DNA of 46,504 bases from Candidatus Woesearchaeota archaeon (GCA_018303625.1 JAGVXV010000014.1:1-46504), one strand, 5' to 3'; positions 25,870 through 36,423 are shown, numbered from the stretch's first letter. Translations and numbers: made by a program. The notes: generated from the sequence alone by a model not told the origin.

Positions 25870-27402
25870 TCAGTGCCAAAACAATCTTATTCCCGTGAAC
25901 ACCATCGCCATATTGTGCTCATTTGCCGCCTTGATTACCTCATCATCCCTTATAGAGCCTCCTGGATGTATAATTGCAGTTATGCCTGCCTTTGCAGCTT
26001 CATCAATTCCGTCGCGAAATGGAAAGAACGCATCAGAGCTCATGACAGCGCCTTTTGCCCTGCTGTCGGCCTTTTGGGCGGCTATTTTCACGCTGTCAAC
26101 TCTTGACATCTGCCCAGCGCCGATGCCTACAGTAACATTGCCTTTTGCAAAAATAATAGCATTGGATTTTGTATGGTATGTTACATTAAAAGCAAACATC
26201 ATCTGCCTTAGCTCTTCCTCTGTTGGCTTTCTTTTCGTAACGATTTTGATATTTTTCTTGTTTAATACCGGCTTGTTCCTTGACTGGGCTAATAGTCCGC
26301 CAACAACTTTGCTTGAATAATAGCCTTTTTCAGAGACTTTTATTCCGCCAGTTTCAAGCAGCCTCAAATTCTTTTTTTGCTTCAATATTTCCAATGCGCC
26401 TTTTTCAAATTTAGGGCATACAACAATTTCAACAAATATATTTTTCAAAAATTCCGCGATTTCCTTATTGCAGTTCCTGTTTAATGCCACAACGCCGCCG
26501 AAAGCTGAAATAGTGTCTGCTTCATAGGCTTTTTTAAAGGCATCTTCAATTTTATCTGCGATTGCGCAGCCAGAAGGGTTTGTATGCTTTACAACAGTTG
26601 CCGCAGGCTGCCTGAAAGACTTCACAAGCTCAAATGCATTGTCAATGTCAAGTATGTTATTAAAAGAGAGCTCTTTTCCATGAAGCTGCTTCATTGTTCC
26701 GAGGCCATGCTCATATATTATAGGATCAAGATAAAAAGCAGCCTTTTGATGGGGATTTTCTCCATAGCGCAAATCCTGCTTTTTACTGAATGTAAGGTTT
26801 AATATTTCCGGGAATTCATCTGCATTGAATTTTTCCCTTAAGTAGGAATTGATTATTGCATCGTACCTTGCTGTATGCCCAAAAGCCTTTAACGCCAGTT
26901 TTTCCTTTAATTTCAAGTCAGTTTTTTTATTTTTTAGAGATTCCATTACTGGCTCATAATCTTTTGGGTCAACAACAACTATGACATCATTAAAATTCTT
27001 GGCAGCCGCCCTTGCCATTGAAGGGCCTCCAATGTCTATGCTTTCAACCGCTGTTTTTATATCAGTGTTTTTTCCGATTAAATTCTCGAAAGGGTAAAAG
27101 TTGACAACAACCATGTCAATCGGCAAAATATCTGATTTTTTTAATTCCAGCATATGCTTCTTGTTTTCCCTTACCGCCAGAATTCCTGCCTGTATTTTTG
27201 GATGCATTGTTTTGACGCGGCCGTCCAGCATTTCCCGGGTTTTTATGTAATCAGAAATCAATGTTACGGGAATCTTGTTTTTTCTCAGCAAGTCTGCAGT
27301 CCCGCCGCTTGACAGTATTCTGATGTTTAGCTTTGAAAGCTCTTTTGCAAAATCAACAATGTCTTCCTTGTCCGAGACTGAAATCAATGCTGTCTTAATC
27401 AT
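25870..27402 (-). CDS. purH: Bifunctional AICAR transformylase / IMP cyclohydrolase PurH
   Basis: ALISVSDKEDIVDFAKEL, REMLDGRVKTMHPKIQAGIL, DLRYGENPHQKAAFY, VVKHTNPSGCAIA, SDAFFPFRDGIDEAAKAGI. Confidence 0.97.
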   Translation of the reverse strand: MIKTALISVSDKEDIVDFAKELSKLNIRILSSGGTADLLRKNKIPVTLISDYIKTREMLDGRVKTMHPKIQAGILAVRENKKHMLELKKSDILPIDMVVVNFYPFENLIGKNTDIKTAVESIDIGGPSMARAAAKNFNDVIVVVDPKDYEPVMESLKNKKTDLKLKEKLALKAFGHTARYDAIINSYLREKFNADEFPEILNLTFSKKQDLRYGENPHQKAAFYLDPIIYEHGLGTMKQLHGKELSFNNILDIDNAFELVKSFRQPAATVVKHTNPSGCAIADKIEDAFKKAYEADTISAFGGVVALNRNCNKEIAEFLKNIFVEIVVCPKFEKGALEILKQKKNLRLLETGGIKVSEKGYYSSKVVGGLLAQSRNKPVLNKKNIKIVTKRKPTEEELRQMMFAFNVTYHTKSNAIIFAKGNVTVGIGAGQMSRVDSVKIAAQKADSRAKGAVMSSDAFFPFRDGIDEAAKAGITAIIHPGGSIRDDEVIKAANEHNMAMVFTGIRLFWH

Positions 27403-27748
27403 CTTTGTTCATTATTTTTTTTAATTTTTCAATGCCCTTTTTAGGCAGCACCTTTGTATGGCGGTATGTTCCCCTGACAGTTTCCTTCACATGATAGTGG
27501 ATTCTAGACCGAATCATTTTTACGGTCTCCCAGCCAACCATGAAGATTCCCAAAAACAGCAAGAGCCAGCTGAAAGCCCAGATGGACAGCCCTGTATAGA
27601 GGTAAAAAGGCTCGTAGAATTTGATAATAGACAACCCTTTGCCAAAAAACCCGAGTATTATGCTCAGAAAAACCACTACCACGCCGATTAGGAACTTCAT
27701 GTCCTTCCACCATACAACCTGATTCTGCGCTGTTTGCTTCCCCGTCAT
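27395..27748 (-). CDS. Hypothetical membrane protein
   Basis: Two hydrophobic stretches; overlaps the 5' end of purH and abuts purN. Confidence 0.65.
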   Translation of the reverse strand: MTGKQTAQNQVVWWKDMKFLIGVVVVFLSIILGFFGKGLSIIKFYEPFYLYTGLSIWAFSWLLLFLGIFMVGWETVKMIRSRIHYHVKETVRGTYRHTKVLPKKGIEKLKKIMNKDD

Positions 27749-28353
27749 TTTACCACTACCTTACTTCCTTCCACTCTTATTTTTCCTTCTGAATATAATC
27801 TTATTGCCTTTAAAATTATTTCCTGCTCTGCTTTCTGCACTTTTTCTTTTAATGTGCCGACTGTCTCATTTTCCTCTATTCTGACTTCTTTCTGCAGTAT
27901 TATCGGCCCTGAATCAACATTCTCGGTGACAAAGTGCAAAGTTGCCCCTGTTACTTTAACTTTTGCATTTAAAACTTCCTTATGCACATCTTTGTCCATG
28001 CCTCCTGCAAAAGCAGGCAGCAATGAAGGATGAATGTTCATAATCCTGTTTTTCCATTTTTTTACAAGCCACGGGCTTATTATTTTCATATAGCCGATAA
28101 GCAAGACCAGCTCAACCTTTTCATTTTGCAGGACCCTGCCAATCTCTTTGTCATATTCCCCTTTTTCCTTTCCTGTTGGATCAAGAAATATTGCTCTTAT
28201 ATTGTGCTTTTTTGCCCTCTCAAGCGCATAAGCATCTTTTTTGTTGCTTATAACAACAGAAATCCTTGCATCAAGCTTTCCGGCATTTATGGCATCTATT
28301 ATTGCCTGCATGTCAGTCGCTTTTGTAGATGCCAAAACACCAATGTTAACCAC
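27745..28353 (-). CDS. purN: Phosphoribosylglycinamide formyltransferase PurN
   Basis: LIGYMKIISPWLVKKWKNRIMNIHPSLLPAF, VTGATLHFVTENVDSGPIILQ. Confidence 0.94.
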   Translation of the reverse strand: MVNIGVLASTKATDMQAIIDAINAGKLDARISVVISNKKDAYALERAKKHNIRAIFLDPTGKEKGEYDKEIGRVLQNEKVELVLLIGYMKIISPWLVKKWKNRIMNIHPSLLPAFAGGMDKDVHKEVLNAKVKVTGATLHFVTENVDSGPIILQKEVRIEENETVGTLKEKVQKAEQEIILKAIRLYSEGKIRVEGSKVVVK

Positions 28354-28423
28354 TTAAATCCCCATGAATTTGAGAAAGAATGTCAGTTTATAAAGGTTTT
28401 GGGTTTGCTTATTTTGGCCGATG

Positions 28424-29263
28424 TTACCTTCTGCCAAGCTTCATCGCCATCAGTAAATTGTCCAAAAGCATGGCAATTGTCATCGGGCCTACGCCGCCTG
28501 GGACTGGAGTAATGAAGCCTGCTACATCTTTTACATTTTCAAAATCAACATCTCCTATGATTTTCTTGCCGAGCCTGTTAATGCCGACATCAATAACAAC
28601 CGCGCCTTCTTTGACCATGGCTTTAGTTATTAAATTTGGCTTTCCTGCCGCAACAACCAAAATGTCAGCATTTTTCGTATGCTCCAAAAGATTTTTGGTT
28701 TTTGAATGGCACATTGTCACAGTAGCGTTTCTTTGCAGCAAAAGCAAGGCAACAGGCTTTCCCACTATATTGCTTCTTCCGACAACAACGGCATTTTTTC
28801 CCTCGATTTTGATTCCTGTTGACTCGATTAAGGCAATGCATGCCCTTGCAGTTGCAGGCTCCATCATATTGTTGTCATTGACAAGATTTCCCAGATTTAC
28901 AGGAGTAAAGCCATCGACATCCTTATTCGGCAGTATGGAATCAACAACAAGGCTTTCATCCATCTGCTTTGGCAATGGCAACTGCACTAAAATGCCGTGG
29001 ATTTCCCTTTTCTGGTTCAGCTCATCAACAACTTTCAGCAATTCATTCTGGCTTACATTTTCAGGAAAATTGTATCTTTCACAGTAAAAGCCCGCTTCCT
29101 TGCATGTCTTTTCCTTAAAGTTGACATAAATTTCAGAAGCAGGGTTGTTGCCAGCCAAAACCAAGGCCAAACCGGGCTTTTCCTCCAGGGCTTTGGCTCT
29201 TTTTTTAATGCTTTCAAGGAGCTTATTTGCTTCTTTTTTGCCGTCGAGGATTATAGCAGCCAT
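28424..29263 (-). CDS. folD: Methylenetetrahydrofolate dehydrogenase/cyclohydrolase FolD
   Basis: GILVQLPLPKQMDE, KDVDGFTPVNLG, VVGRSNIVGKPVALLLL, VIDVGINR, FITPVPGGVGPMTIAMLL. Confidence 0.97.
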   Translation of the reverse strand: MAAIILDGKKEANKLLESIKKRAKALEEKPGLALVLAGNNPASEIYVNFKEKTCKEAGFYCERYNFPENVSQNELLKVVDELNQKREIHGILVQLPLPKQMDESLVVDSILPNKDVDGFTPVNLGNLVNDNNMMEPATARACIALIESTGIKIEGKNAVVVGRSNIVGKPVALLLLQRNATVTMCHSKTKNLLEHTKNADILVVAAGKPNLITKAMVKEGAVVIDVGINRLGKKIIGDVDFENVKDVAGFITPVPGGVGPMTIAMLLDNLLMAMKLGRR

Positions 29264-29564
29264 TTTTTATTTTTTTATTGTTTTTTATATTTTAGTTTAT
29301 TGGTTTTTTAAATTTTAGTTATTGGTTGTTTTTATTTTGATTTTTTTGAGTCTTTTATTATTTATTGATAATTTTTTATTGGTACTTTTTCGTTTATTGA
29401 CTTTTTCAACTTTTTTCATTGGTTGTCTTTCCAACAATTTACTGCATTTGGCGCACAAACACATTTATGATTATTTGCGCATTTGACTGTGTTTCAACTT
29501 TTTTATTTAATTCTGATTTAAAAATTTTAAATTAAAAAACTGGCAGTTTTTACTTCTAATTTAT

Positions 29565-30866
29565 TTATTCTAAAACTGTAAAATCCGGATACAAAGGAAA
29601 TTGCCTGCACAATTCCAAAATATCCTTTTTCACATTTTCAATAGTTTTTTTGTCGGTGTAGCCATCAATAATTTTGGCTATGCTTTCCCCTATGACTTTC
29701 ATCTCGCTTTCCTTGAAGCCGCGTGTTGTAACAGCAGGCGTTCCCAGCCTTAGGCCGGATGGGTTGAATGGGCTGCCAGGCTCATAAGGTATTGTATTTT
29801 TGTTCACAGTTATTCCAGCTTCGTCAAGCGCATTCTGCACTTCTTTCCCCTTGCCCGTCAGGCCTTTGTTGACGAGCTTTATAACCATAAGATGGTTGTC
29901 GGTTCCGCCAGCCACCAATTCCAGGCCTTTGTCCATCAAAGTGCCTGCAAGGGCTTTTGCATTCTTCACAATCTGCCTGCAATAATCCTTATAGCCGGGC
30001 TTTAAGGCCTCTCCAAAAGCTACTGCCTTTGCAGCATTGACATGGTCATGAGGGCCTCCTTGCAATCCTGGAAAAATAGCAGAGTCAATTTTTTGCGCCA
30101 GGTTTTTTTTGCCATTTTTATCGAACTTATCCTCTATCTTGCACATAATCATGCCTCCTCTTGGGCCCCTTAAAGTCTTATGGGTTGTTGTTGTGGCAAC
30201 ATCTGCAAATGGGACAGGATTTTGATGCACTCCTGTTGCGCACAAGCCCGCTATATGCGCAATATCTGACATATGGTATGCATTTACTTCATCGCAGATT
30301 TCCTGGAATGCCTTGAAGTCTATTTTTCTTGGGTAGGCTGTCAGGCCTGAAATAATTAATTTTGGCTTTACTTCTTTGGCCTGCTTTCTTATTTCATCAT
30401 AATCAAGAAGCTCTGTCTCCTTGTCAACATTGTAGGCAATGCAATTATACTGCCTGCCTGAAAAATTGACAGTGCTTCCATGTGTCAAATGGCCACCGGC
30501 ATTTAAGTCAAGTCCCATGAAAGTATCTCCCAGTTTCAATAAGGCGAAGAAAACAGCCTGGTTGGCAGGGCTTCCTGAGTATGGCTGAACGTTGACATGC
30601 TCAGCGCCGAACAATTTTTTTGCCCTTTCTATGGCAATATCTTCCATGCTATCAACAAATTCATTGCCGCCGTAGTATCTTTTATGGGGGTACCCTTCAG
30701 AATACTTATTTGTAAAAACAGAGCCCATTGCCTGCAAAACAGCTATGCTGACAACATTCTCGCTTGGAATCAATTCGATGCCATTGCTTAGCCTTTCCCT
30801 TTCTTTCCTAATCAGGCTATAAATTTCAGGGTCAGTTTTATTAATAGAAGCCATCATGTCATGCAT
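29565..30866 (-). CDS. glyA: Serine hydroxymethyltransferase
   Basis: [60 protein letters not shown]. Confidence 0.97.
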   Translation of the reverse strand: MHDMMASINKTDPEIYSLIRKERERLSNGIELIPSENVVSIAVLQAMGSVFTNKYSEGYPHKRYYGGNEFVDSMEDIAIERAKKLFGAEHVNVQPYSGSPANQAVFFALLKLGDTFMGLDLNAGGHLTHGSTVNFSGRQYNCIAYNVDKETELLDYDEIRKQAKEVKPKLIISGLTAYPRKIDFKAFQEICDEVNAYHMSDIAHIAGLCATGVHQNPVPFADVATTTTHKTLRGPRGGMIMCKIEDKFDKNGKKNLAQKIDSAIFPGLQGGPHDHVNAAKAVAFGEALKPGYKDYCRQIVKNAKALAGTLMDKGLELVAGGTDNHLMVIKLVNKGLTGKGKEVQNALDEAGITVNKNTIPYEPGSPFNPSGLRLGTPAVTTRGFKESEMKVIGESIAKIIDGYTDKKTIENVKKDILELCRQFPLYPDFTVLE

Positions 30867-30962
30867 AAAACCACCTTAACAGCAAATAAACTGAAAATGG
30901 CTTATTTTAAATAGTTTTCTGTTGAAAAATCTTTAATTTGAGCAAAGTTTAAAAACAAAGCT

Positions 30963-31355
30963 TTGTTACCCAATAGCATGAACGACGAAAATAAAGCAAC
31001 TGTGCCTGTTGCGCCTTTGTTTAATCATGTGGATGATGGAGTTGGAGTCCCCAGCCTACCACATACCAATGAAAGAAAAATTGGATTGAGAATTAACAAA
31101 GAATTGAAAGACCCTGATTACCGAAAAAGGAATGGCATAATAAGTTTCTGGCAGATAGGGCTTGGCAGCCTGAAAATATCATATGATGCTCCCTTGCCTA
31201 CAAGAAAATATGATGGCGGAATTGAGCAAGTTGTCGGGATGGAGACTAGGCACGACCCTGTGTATACTGCGCATATAGTAAATGAGCCATGGGAAAAGGC
31301 TTATGCATACCGCTTTTCCAGAAAAGAGAGCAACGGTATGGGAATAGACAGCTGA
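30963..31355 (+). CDS. Hypothetical protein
   Basis: 130-aa ORF (ATG at 30978 likely) with upstream TTTAAAAAC. Confidence 0.45.
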   Translation: MLPNSMNDENKATVPVAPLFNHVDDGVGVPSLPHTNERKIGLRINKELKDPDYRKRNGIISFWQIGLGSLKISYDAPLPTRKYDGGIEQVVGMETRHDPVYTAHIVNEPWEKAYAYRFSRKESNGMGIDS

Positions 31356-31937
31356 TTAATGCTGATTTTTATTGCAGATTGCAATTTCCTTTTCAGTCAG
31401 AATTATATCAACAGGAACATCATGCCTTTCTTCAGGAATTTTTTCTATCAGCTGGAAATCATAAGCCAATCCGATTTTTAGGGTTTCTTTCCTTATTGTC
31501 TTGAGAAACCTATCGTAATAGCCGTAGCCATATCCAATCCTATGGCCGTTCTTGTCAAAAGCAATGCCCGGAACAATGACAATATCCAGCTTGTCAGGGT
31601 TAAACTCTCTTTGGTAAGATTCTTTAGGCTCCAAAATGCCGAAGGTTTTTGGCTTCAATTCATTGAAATTTTTCAATTCGGAAATGTAAAGCTTTAGGTC
31701 GCCTTTAATGGTGTAAGGCACAATTATTGTCTTTTCCTTATTGCTTAATAATTCCTTTATGATTTTCTGCGTATCCACTTCATTATTAGTTGAAACATAG
31801 AACATTATGTTTTTCGCATTTTTAAATTCCTTTAAGGAAAATAATTTTTGCTTAATTTTATTGCTTTTTTCCTGCATCTCCTTTTTCTGCAGCTTATTCC
31901 TTTTTTCAAAGATTTGGGATTTTAGTGAGAGTTTCAT
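31356..31937 (-). CDS. 5-formyltetrahydrofolate cyclo-ligase
   Basis: IVPGIAFDKNGHRIGYGYGYYDRFL is the family signature. Confidence 0.93.
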   Translation of the reverse strand: MKLSLKSQIFEKRNKLQKKEMQEKSNKIKQKLFSLKEFKNAKNIMFYVSTNNEVDTQKIIKELLSNKEKTIIVPYTIKGDLKLYISELKNFNELKPKTFGILEPKESYQREFNPDKLDIVIVPGIAFDKNGHRIGYGYGYYDRFLKTIRKETLKIGLAYDFQLIEKIPEERHDVPVDIILTEKEIAICNKNQH

Positions 31938-31968
31938 AAGAAAAATAAATCAAGTGCCATATAAAAAC

Positions 31969-32385
31969 TTATTGCTGCCCATTATTTTGTTGCGCCAGCG
32001 AGACCAAAGAAAAGCAGAAGTCAAGCGTCCTTCTAGCCAATTCACGATTAGAGGATGTTCCTACATCACGCAAAATTATCTTGTACTGGCGCTTGTAAGT
32101 TTCTCCGTCTTTTGGACTTGCGTAAACCTCGATTAACTTACCTACTTTATGGGATATGTCTGAAATCTGTTCATCATCAACAGGCCCATCTTCGCCGTTT
32201 AAATTGATAGGTGCTACCCTGGAACTGCCAGATACTTTCCTTCCCAATGATGATATTACATCACGCATAGCACCGTACATGCCTATAATAGTATCAAGAT
32301 ACTCTGGCCAGTTATATAAATTAACATCAGGTACTACTATTTGCCCTTCATATTCCTCTACCATAATAATTTTAAGTCGTACCAA
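31969..32385 (-). CDS. Hypothetical protein
   Basis: 138-aa ORF; start probably the internal ATG (MVEEYEG) because of TATA-like TTTTTAAATT placement. Confidence 0.45.
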   Translation of the reverse strand: MVRLKIIMVEEYEGQIVVPDVNLYNWPEYLDTIIGMYGAMRDVISSLGRKVSGSSRVAPINLNGEDGPVDDEQISDISHKVGKLIEVYASPKDGETYKRQYKIILRDVGTSSNRELARRTLDFCFSLVSLAQQNNGQQ

Positions 32386-32412
32386 TCAATTTAAAAATTT
32401 TATGGAAAATAA

Positions 32413-32505
32413 ATTATTCAGGACCTAATCAAGTTTGCTGATTCAATTGTCTGGAATTATACGAATGAGAATGTTTTGAGGAAGGGGAAGAAGGTTGTGG
32501 TTTGA
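32413..32505 (+). pseudogene. Orphan C-terminal-like gene fragment
   Basis: Open frame without start: IIQDLIKFADSIVWNYTNENVLRKGKKVVV*. Confidence 0.3.
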
Positions 32506-32671
32506 TATTTACAATAAAAAATATGTTTGATTTCTCAAAGAGGAGGAATTCTAATATTCATTTCGTAGTCTGAAGAGTTTCCTGAAAGTTTTTAAGATTT
32601 GCTGTGTTATTTATTTGCAATATTGAAAATATTTATTATGTTACCACTTTAAAGAAGATACAAATAGAAAG

Positions 32672-32690
32672 CTTTATAAATATAGGAATA
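32672..32690 (+). promoter_or_regulatory. TATA-box promoter of the helicase-methyltransferase operon
   Basis: AAGCTTTATAAATATAGG roughly 40 bp upstream of the ATG at 32725. Confidence 0.55.
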
Positions 32691-32724
32691 ACAATTCAAC
32701 AATCAGTAACCTTTTTGGGGAACT

Positions 32725-35700
32725 ATGGATGGGAGTGTAACATTAGATGGAAGAGTAGAAAATGGTACAAGATTTCTTAGTAGATGTGTCCATCAAATTT
32801 ATGATAAAGGATATTTACATGATATTATAGCAGAATCGTATAGACTTCTTATGGCACAGTATCAGAAAAACTATCCTGAAGAATTTCCAACTCGAAAAGG
32901 AGAAATAGAAAGAGAATATGTTAAGGCATTAGAAATATTACCTTTTTTTAGGGATTCAAAACAAGAACCAAGAGAAATTCCTGCCTATGATTCTACCACT
33001 TTTCTGTTGGAATGGGCAAACTCAATAAATAGAGCTTATACTGTATTAACAGATGGTAAAAATGGAGATGTTATAGATATACTTTATGATCCAAGAACTG
33101 TATTTGCCCATACTTCAATATTGATGAGAGATTTTAAGGATAAGCTTCCGTATTTAAGCAGAACTTTGCAAGCGCTTGATACAAGTGCAAAAAGATTTCT
33201 TGTAAATAACCTCCCTGAATTGCGGGAAGAAAAAAAAGCCCAAAGAATACAAGAGTGGCATAAATCTCTTCCGAAAGATTTAGCTGAGATTGTTTATGAA
33301 GGAGATTTAGCTGACATTGCATATTTGGGTTCAAAAGCTATGGCTGATGCCTTTGCAACATATTTTTCCCATCATTGCCTCTCAGGCAGTTTAGGTAAAA
33401 CCTTCTTTGGATCAGGAAATTTTTTCGTTCCATCATATGAATTAGAACAGATTGATGTTCATCATCTCTATTCATATGTCCGAATCTCACAAAGAGTTCT
33501 CTCTAAGTACATCTTAAAAAAAGCAAGAGAACAAGGACTTACAACCAAAGATAAAGAGTTATGGGAAGGTATACTTGCCGAGCTAAATGAAACCCATAGA
33601 ATAAGCAAAGAGTCAGAAACACGAAAAGCAGTGCGTCCTTTATTAGACCTTCTTCACAATGAATTGGTTTCATATGTTAAGAGCCTTTACTCAACTGATA
33701 CATCGGTATTAAGACCAGATATTATTCCCTTTGTATCTCAATTAGATTCCTTGCATATGTTAAGGTCTGAAAAGCCGAATGACACAAAAGACAGAGCGAT
33801 TTTTGCGGACGAAATTGGTACTGGAAAGACGCTTTCTGCAATATTAGCAGATGCGCTGTATAGGAAAGAAGGTCAGGTAAGGAAAACTCTTGTTATCTGC
33901 CGTAATCAAATGAAAGGTGAATGGAAAGAAAGATTTTCAAAATATTTATCAGAAGAAACATTGCAAAAATATTATGGTTTTGGGGAAAATGGAAATAGAA
34001 TAAGAGTGGTATTTGGGTCACATTCAATGAGGGATATTGATGAGAATACCGTCGTTATCGCAAATTATGAAATGGTCAATCGTTCACTTAAATATATCAA
34101 AGATGAAGAAAAGACTCTTATTGAACTAGCCGAACAAGGTTTTGCAAATGGGCTCGATGAAATTTCAGAAGATGATGATATATTCAAAAAAATTGCTGCA
34201 GAATTTGACAATGCCAGAAATCAGTATAATGGAATGCAATTAGAAGATATTAAAAGAGAATTTTCCCATAGACCTAAATGTCTTGAATGGATTGGGGATG
34301 ATAAAGTAAAGGCTCTTTATCTTAAAACAGCAGAAACAGTTCTTAAAGATGAAAAACATACTGTTGAATCGCTCTTTAGCTATCAGGCTGATTATTTAAT
34401 TTTAGATGAAGCGCACGCCATTAAAAATCCTTCTCGAGCAAGAGCTCAAGGAGTTGAATTACTGGCTGAAAACATTCCAAGAATTGCATTATTGACAGGA
34501 ACTTTAATTCCAAACAGATACGAAGACATAACTGTGCCTCTAAGAATTGTTCGTGCTGAATATAAGCCTGAAACAATGGATATGAATGAATCTTTTTCTG
34601 TACTTGGGCCAAAAATCAGAAGGATAAGGCAAGCTCTTATCCCCTACCTAAGCAGAAGCATAAGAGAAGATGTATTGCCGAGAAACTATTTTATCACGCC
34701 TGATGAAGATAGGGTTGAAATTGTTGAGAGCGACGAGCTTACGCATGTTACTTATAGGGCAATTATTGAAAGCCCCTGGATGAGCCACACAAAAAAGATG
34801 AGATTAACAAGGCTTGCTACACTAAACCCTGCCATCGCAATAAATAAATTATTTGAAATGTCCAGAAAAGATACTGCTGCCACACATATTCTTGAGGATA
34901 TTATTGATAATTTGTCTATTGAAACCCTTGAACTTGTTGAAAGTGGAAGATATGTGCCGCCAAAATATAGAAGAATTGCCGAGAAAACTAAAAATTATGA
35001 TGGAAATACAGTAATATTTACTTCACACATTGAGGGTAATACAAGACCAATGAGCCAGCAAATTGTACCTTCAACAACACTAGTTGATTTTCTGTCAGGA
35101 AATACAGAAAGAGTTGTACTTCTCCATGATGGGAAAACACCAGACCATGCGGAAGAAGAAAAGTCTGAAAGAGCATACGTCTTGAGAAGATTTATTGGAG
35201 GAACTAATATAGATTTAGCTGCATCTTATGAAACCCTTGGAGAAAGCAAGGATCTTACTTCAGCCCGAATGGCCATTTCGACAGACTTGCATTTTGTTTT
35301 GCCTGATCAACCAATTGGCCGGGTAGACAGAATAACCCAATACCATGATGTAGAAGTTGCATATCTAACAGTTGCGGATAAAAGGCTTTCCGCTGGCACA
35401 AAATCTGGATTAACCATAGATGAAGCAGTTCTGCAGCTTGGAAGAGATAAAAAGTTAGTATCAAGCATTATTATTGATGGCAAACCACCTGGGGAGGAGG
35501 AAATGGAAGCATACAGGAGAATAATGGCTCAGAGTGGAGAAGCCCCTCAAACTTATACTCCTTTAAAAGATGGGCTTGATGTAGATGTAGATTCTCTTGA
35601 TGACAGTAAAAGACTTACCATATTTATTAGAAAAACAAGGGATGATAAAAAAGGCAGCGAAGAAAAAGTAAGGGATTTTGATGAAAGGCTTAGAATTGCT

Positions 35701-36423
35701 TATATCCAGGATCTTGTACTGGATCCCACCAGTTTTACTTACAAATCAAACCAAATGGTTGCCCAATTAATAGTGCCTTTGTTAGGGGGCAGTTTTGCGG
35801 ATGTTGGTGGAGGCCCGGCATCTTTGGCAATAGCAGGTGGAATAGAAACAAACTATGATAATATAGATGCTATAGATTGGAAAAAATCTTTAGAAGCAGT
35901 ACTATCTGAAAGAGGAATGCAGTTTCCTCATAATGTTAGATTTTATCATGCCTTCCTTTCAGATTTTGCAAAAAATTCTCAGGCACAATATTCTTTTGTT
36001 ACCTGCAATAACATGTTTCACTGGACAAATTTGCAAGAGCGGGAAAAGGTTTTTAGAGATATAAATGTTCTTTTGCCAGAAGGGGGAAAATTCATTCTTG
36101 GACTCCCAGGAGTTTACTCGGGTTTAGCCAAAGATAACCTTGAGTTATTGCTATTAAATGCAGGTTTTGAGCCTGATTTTATAGGGCAAGTATTAACTTT
36201 TCAAGACAGCTCATTCAACCAATTGGTGGCTATTAGCACAAAAGCAGGGCTTCCAGAAATAACACCATTAAAACCAAATGACTTGAAATTAAACGTAAAA
36301 TTAACTTATGGAAGAACAAGTAGAAGGCTACAGCATAGAATAATTAGCAACAGAAGAACAAAAAGGAACAGGGCTGAATCATTTAATATTGAAGGGATTG
36401 ATGTGAGGGAGATTTTAGCGTGA
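32725..36423 (+). CDS. SNF2-like helicase/ATPase fused to C-terminal SAM methyltransferase (1232 aa)
   Basis: Motif I FADEIGTGKT; II LILDEAHAIKN; III LLTGTLIPNRYED; VI-like QPIGRVDRITQ; C-terminal MTase FADVGGGPASLAIAGG and VTCNNMFHW...LLPEGGKFILGLPG. Confidence 0.85.
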   Translation: MDGSVTLDGRVENGTRFLSRCVHQIYDKGYLHDIIAESYRLLMAQYQKNYPEEFPTRKGEIEREYVKALEILPFFRDSKQEPREIPAYDSTTFLLEWANSINRAYTVLTDGKNGDVIDILYDPRTVFAHTSILMRDFKDKLPYLSRTLQALDTSAKRFLVNNLPELREEKKAQRIQEWHKSLPKDLAEIVYEGDLADIAYLGSKAMADAFATYFSHHCLSGSLGKTFFGSGNFFVPSYELEQIDVHHLYSYVRISQRVLSKYILKKAREQGLTTKDKELWEGILAELNETHRISKESETRKAVRPLLDLLHNELVSYVKSLYSTDTSVLRPDIIPFVSQLDSLHMLRSEKPNDTKDRAIFADEIGTGKTLSAILADALYRKEGQVRKTLVICRNQMKGEWKERFSKYLSEETLQKYYGFGENGNRIRVVFGSHSMRDIDENTVVIANYEMVNRSLKYIKDEEKTLIELAEQGFANGLDEISEDDDIFKKIAAEFDNARNQYNGMQLEDIKREFSHRPKCLEWIGDDKVKALYLKTAETVLKDEKHTVESLFSYQADYLILDEAHAIKNPSRARAQGVELLAENIPRIALLTGTLIPNRYEDITVPLRIVRAEYKPETMDMNESFSVLGPKIRRIRQALIPYLSRSIREDVLPRNYFITPDEDRVEIVESDELTHVTYRAIIESPWMSHTKKMRLTRLATLNPAIAINKLFEMSRKDTAATHILEDIIDNLSIETLELVESGRYVPPKYRRIAEKTKNYDGNTVIFTSHIEGNTRPMSQQIVPSTTLVDFLSGNTERVVLLHDGKTPDHAEEEKSERAYVLRRFIGGTNIDLAASYETLGESKDLTSARMAISTDLHFVLPDQPIGRVDRITQYHDVEVAYLTVADKRLSAGTKSGLTIDEAVLQLGRDKKLVSSIIIDGKPPGEEEMEAYRRIMAQSGEAPQTYTPLKDGLDVDVDSLDDSKRLTIFIRKTRDDKKGSEEKVRDFDERLRIAYIQDLVLDPTSFTYKSNQMVAQLIVPLLGGSFADVGGGPASLAIAGGIETNYDNIDAIDWKKSLEAVLSERGMQFPHNVRFYHAFLSDFAKNSQAQYSFVTCNNMFHWTNLQEREKVFRDINVLLPEGGKFILGLPGVYSGLAKDNLELLLLNAGFEPDFIGQVLTFQDSSFNQLVAISTKAGLPEITPLKPNDLKLNVKLTYGRTSRRLQHRIISNRRTKRNRAESFNIEGIDVREILA

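Noticed and set aside
28380-29087. 235-aa plus ORF opposite folD
   Set aside because: Antisense shadow of a clear FolD.
32725-36423. Calling the helicase-MTase a restriction-modification enzyme or a known defence system such as DISARM
   Set aside because: No visible nuclease motif or N6-adenine/C5-cytosine methylase signature, and the partners do not resemble known components; left as uncharacterised.
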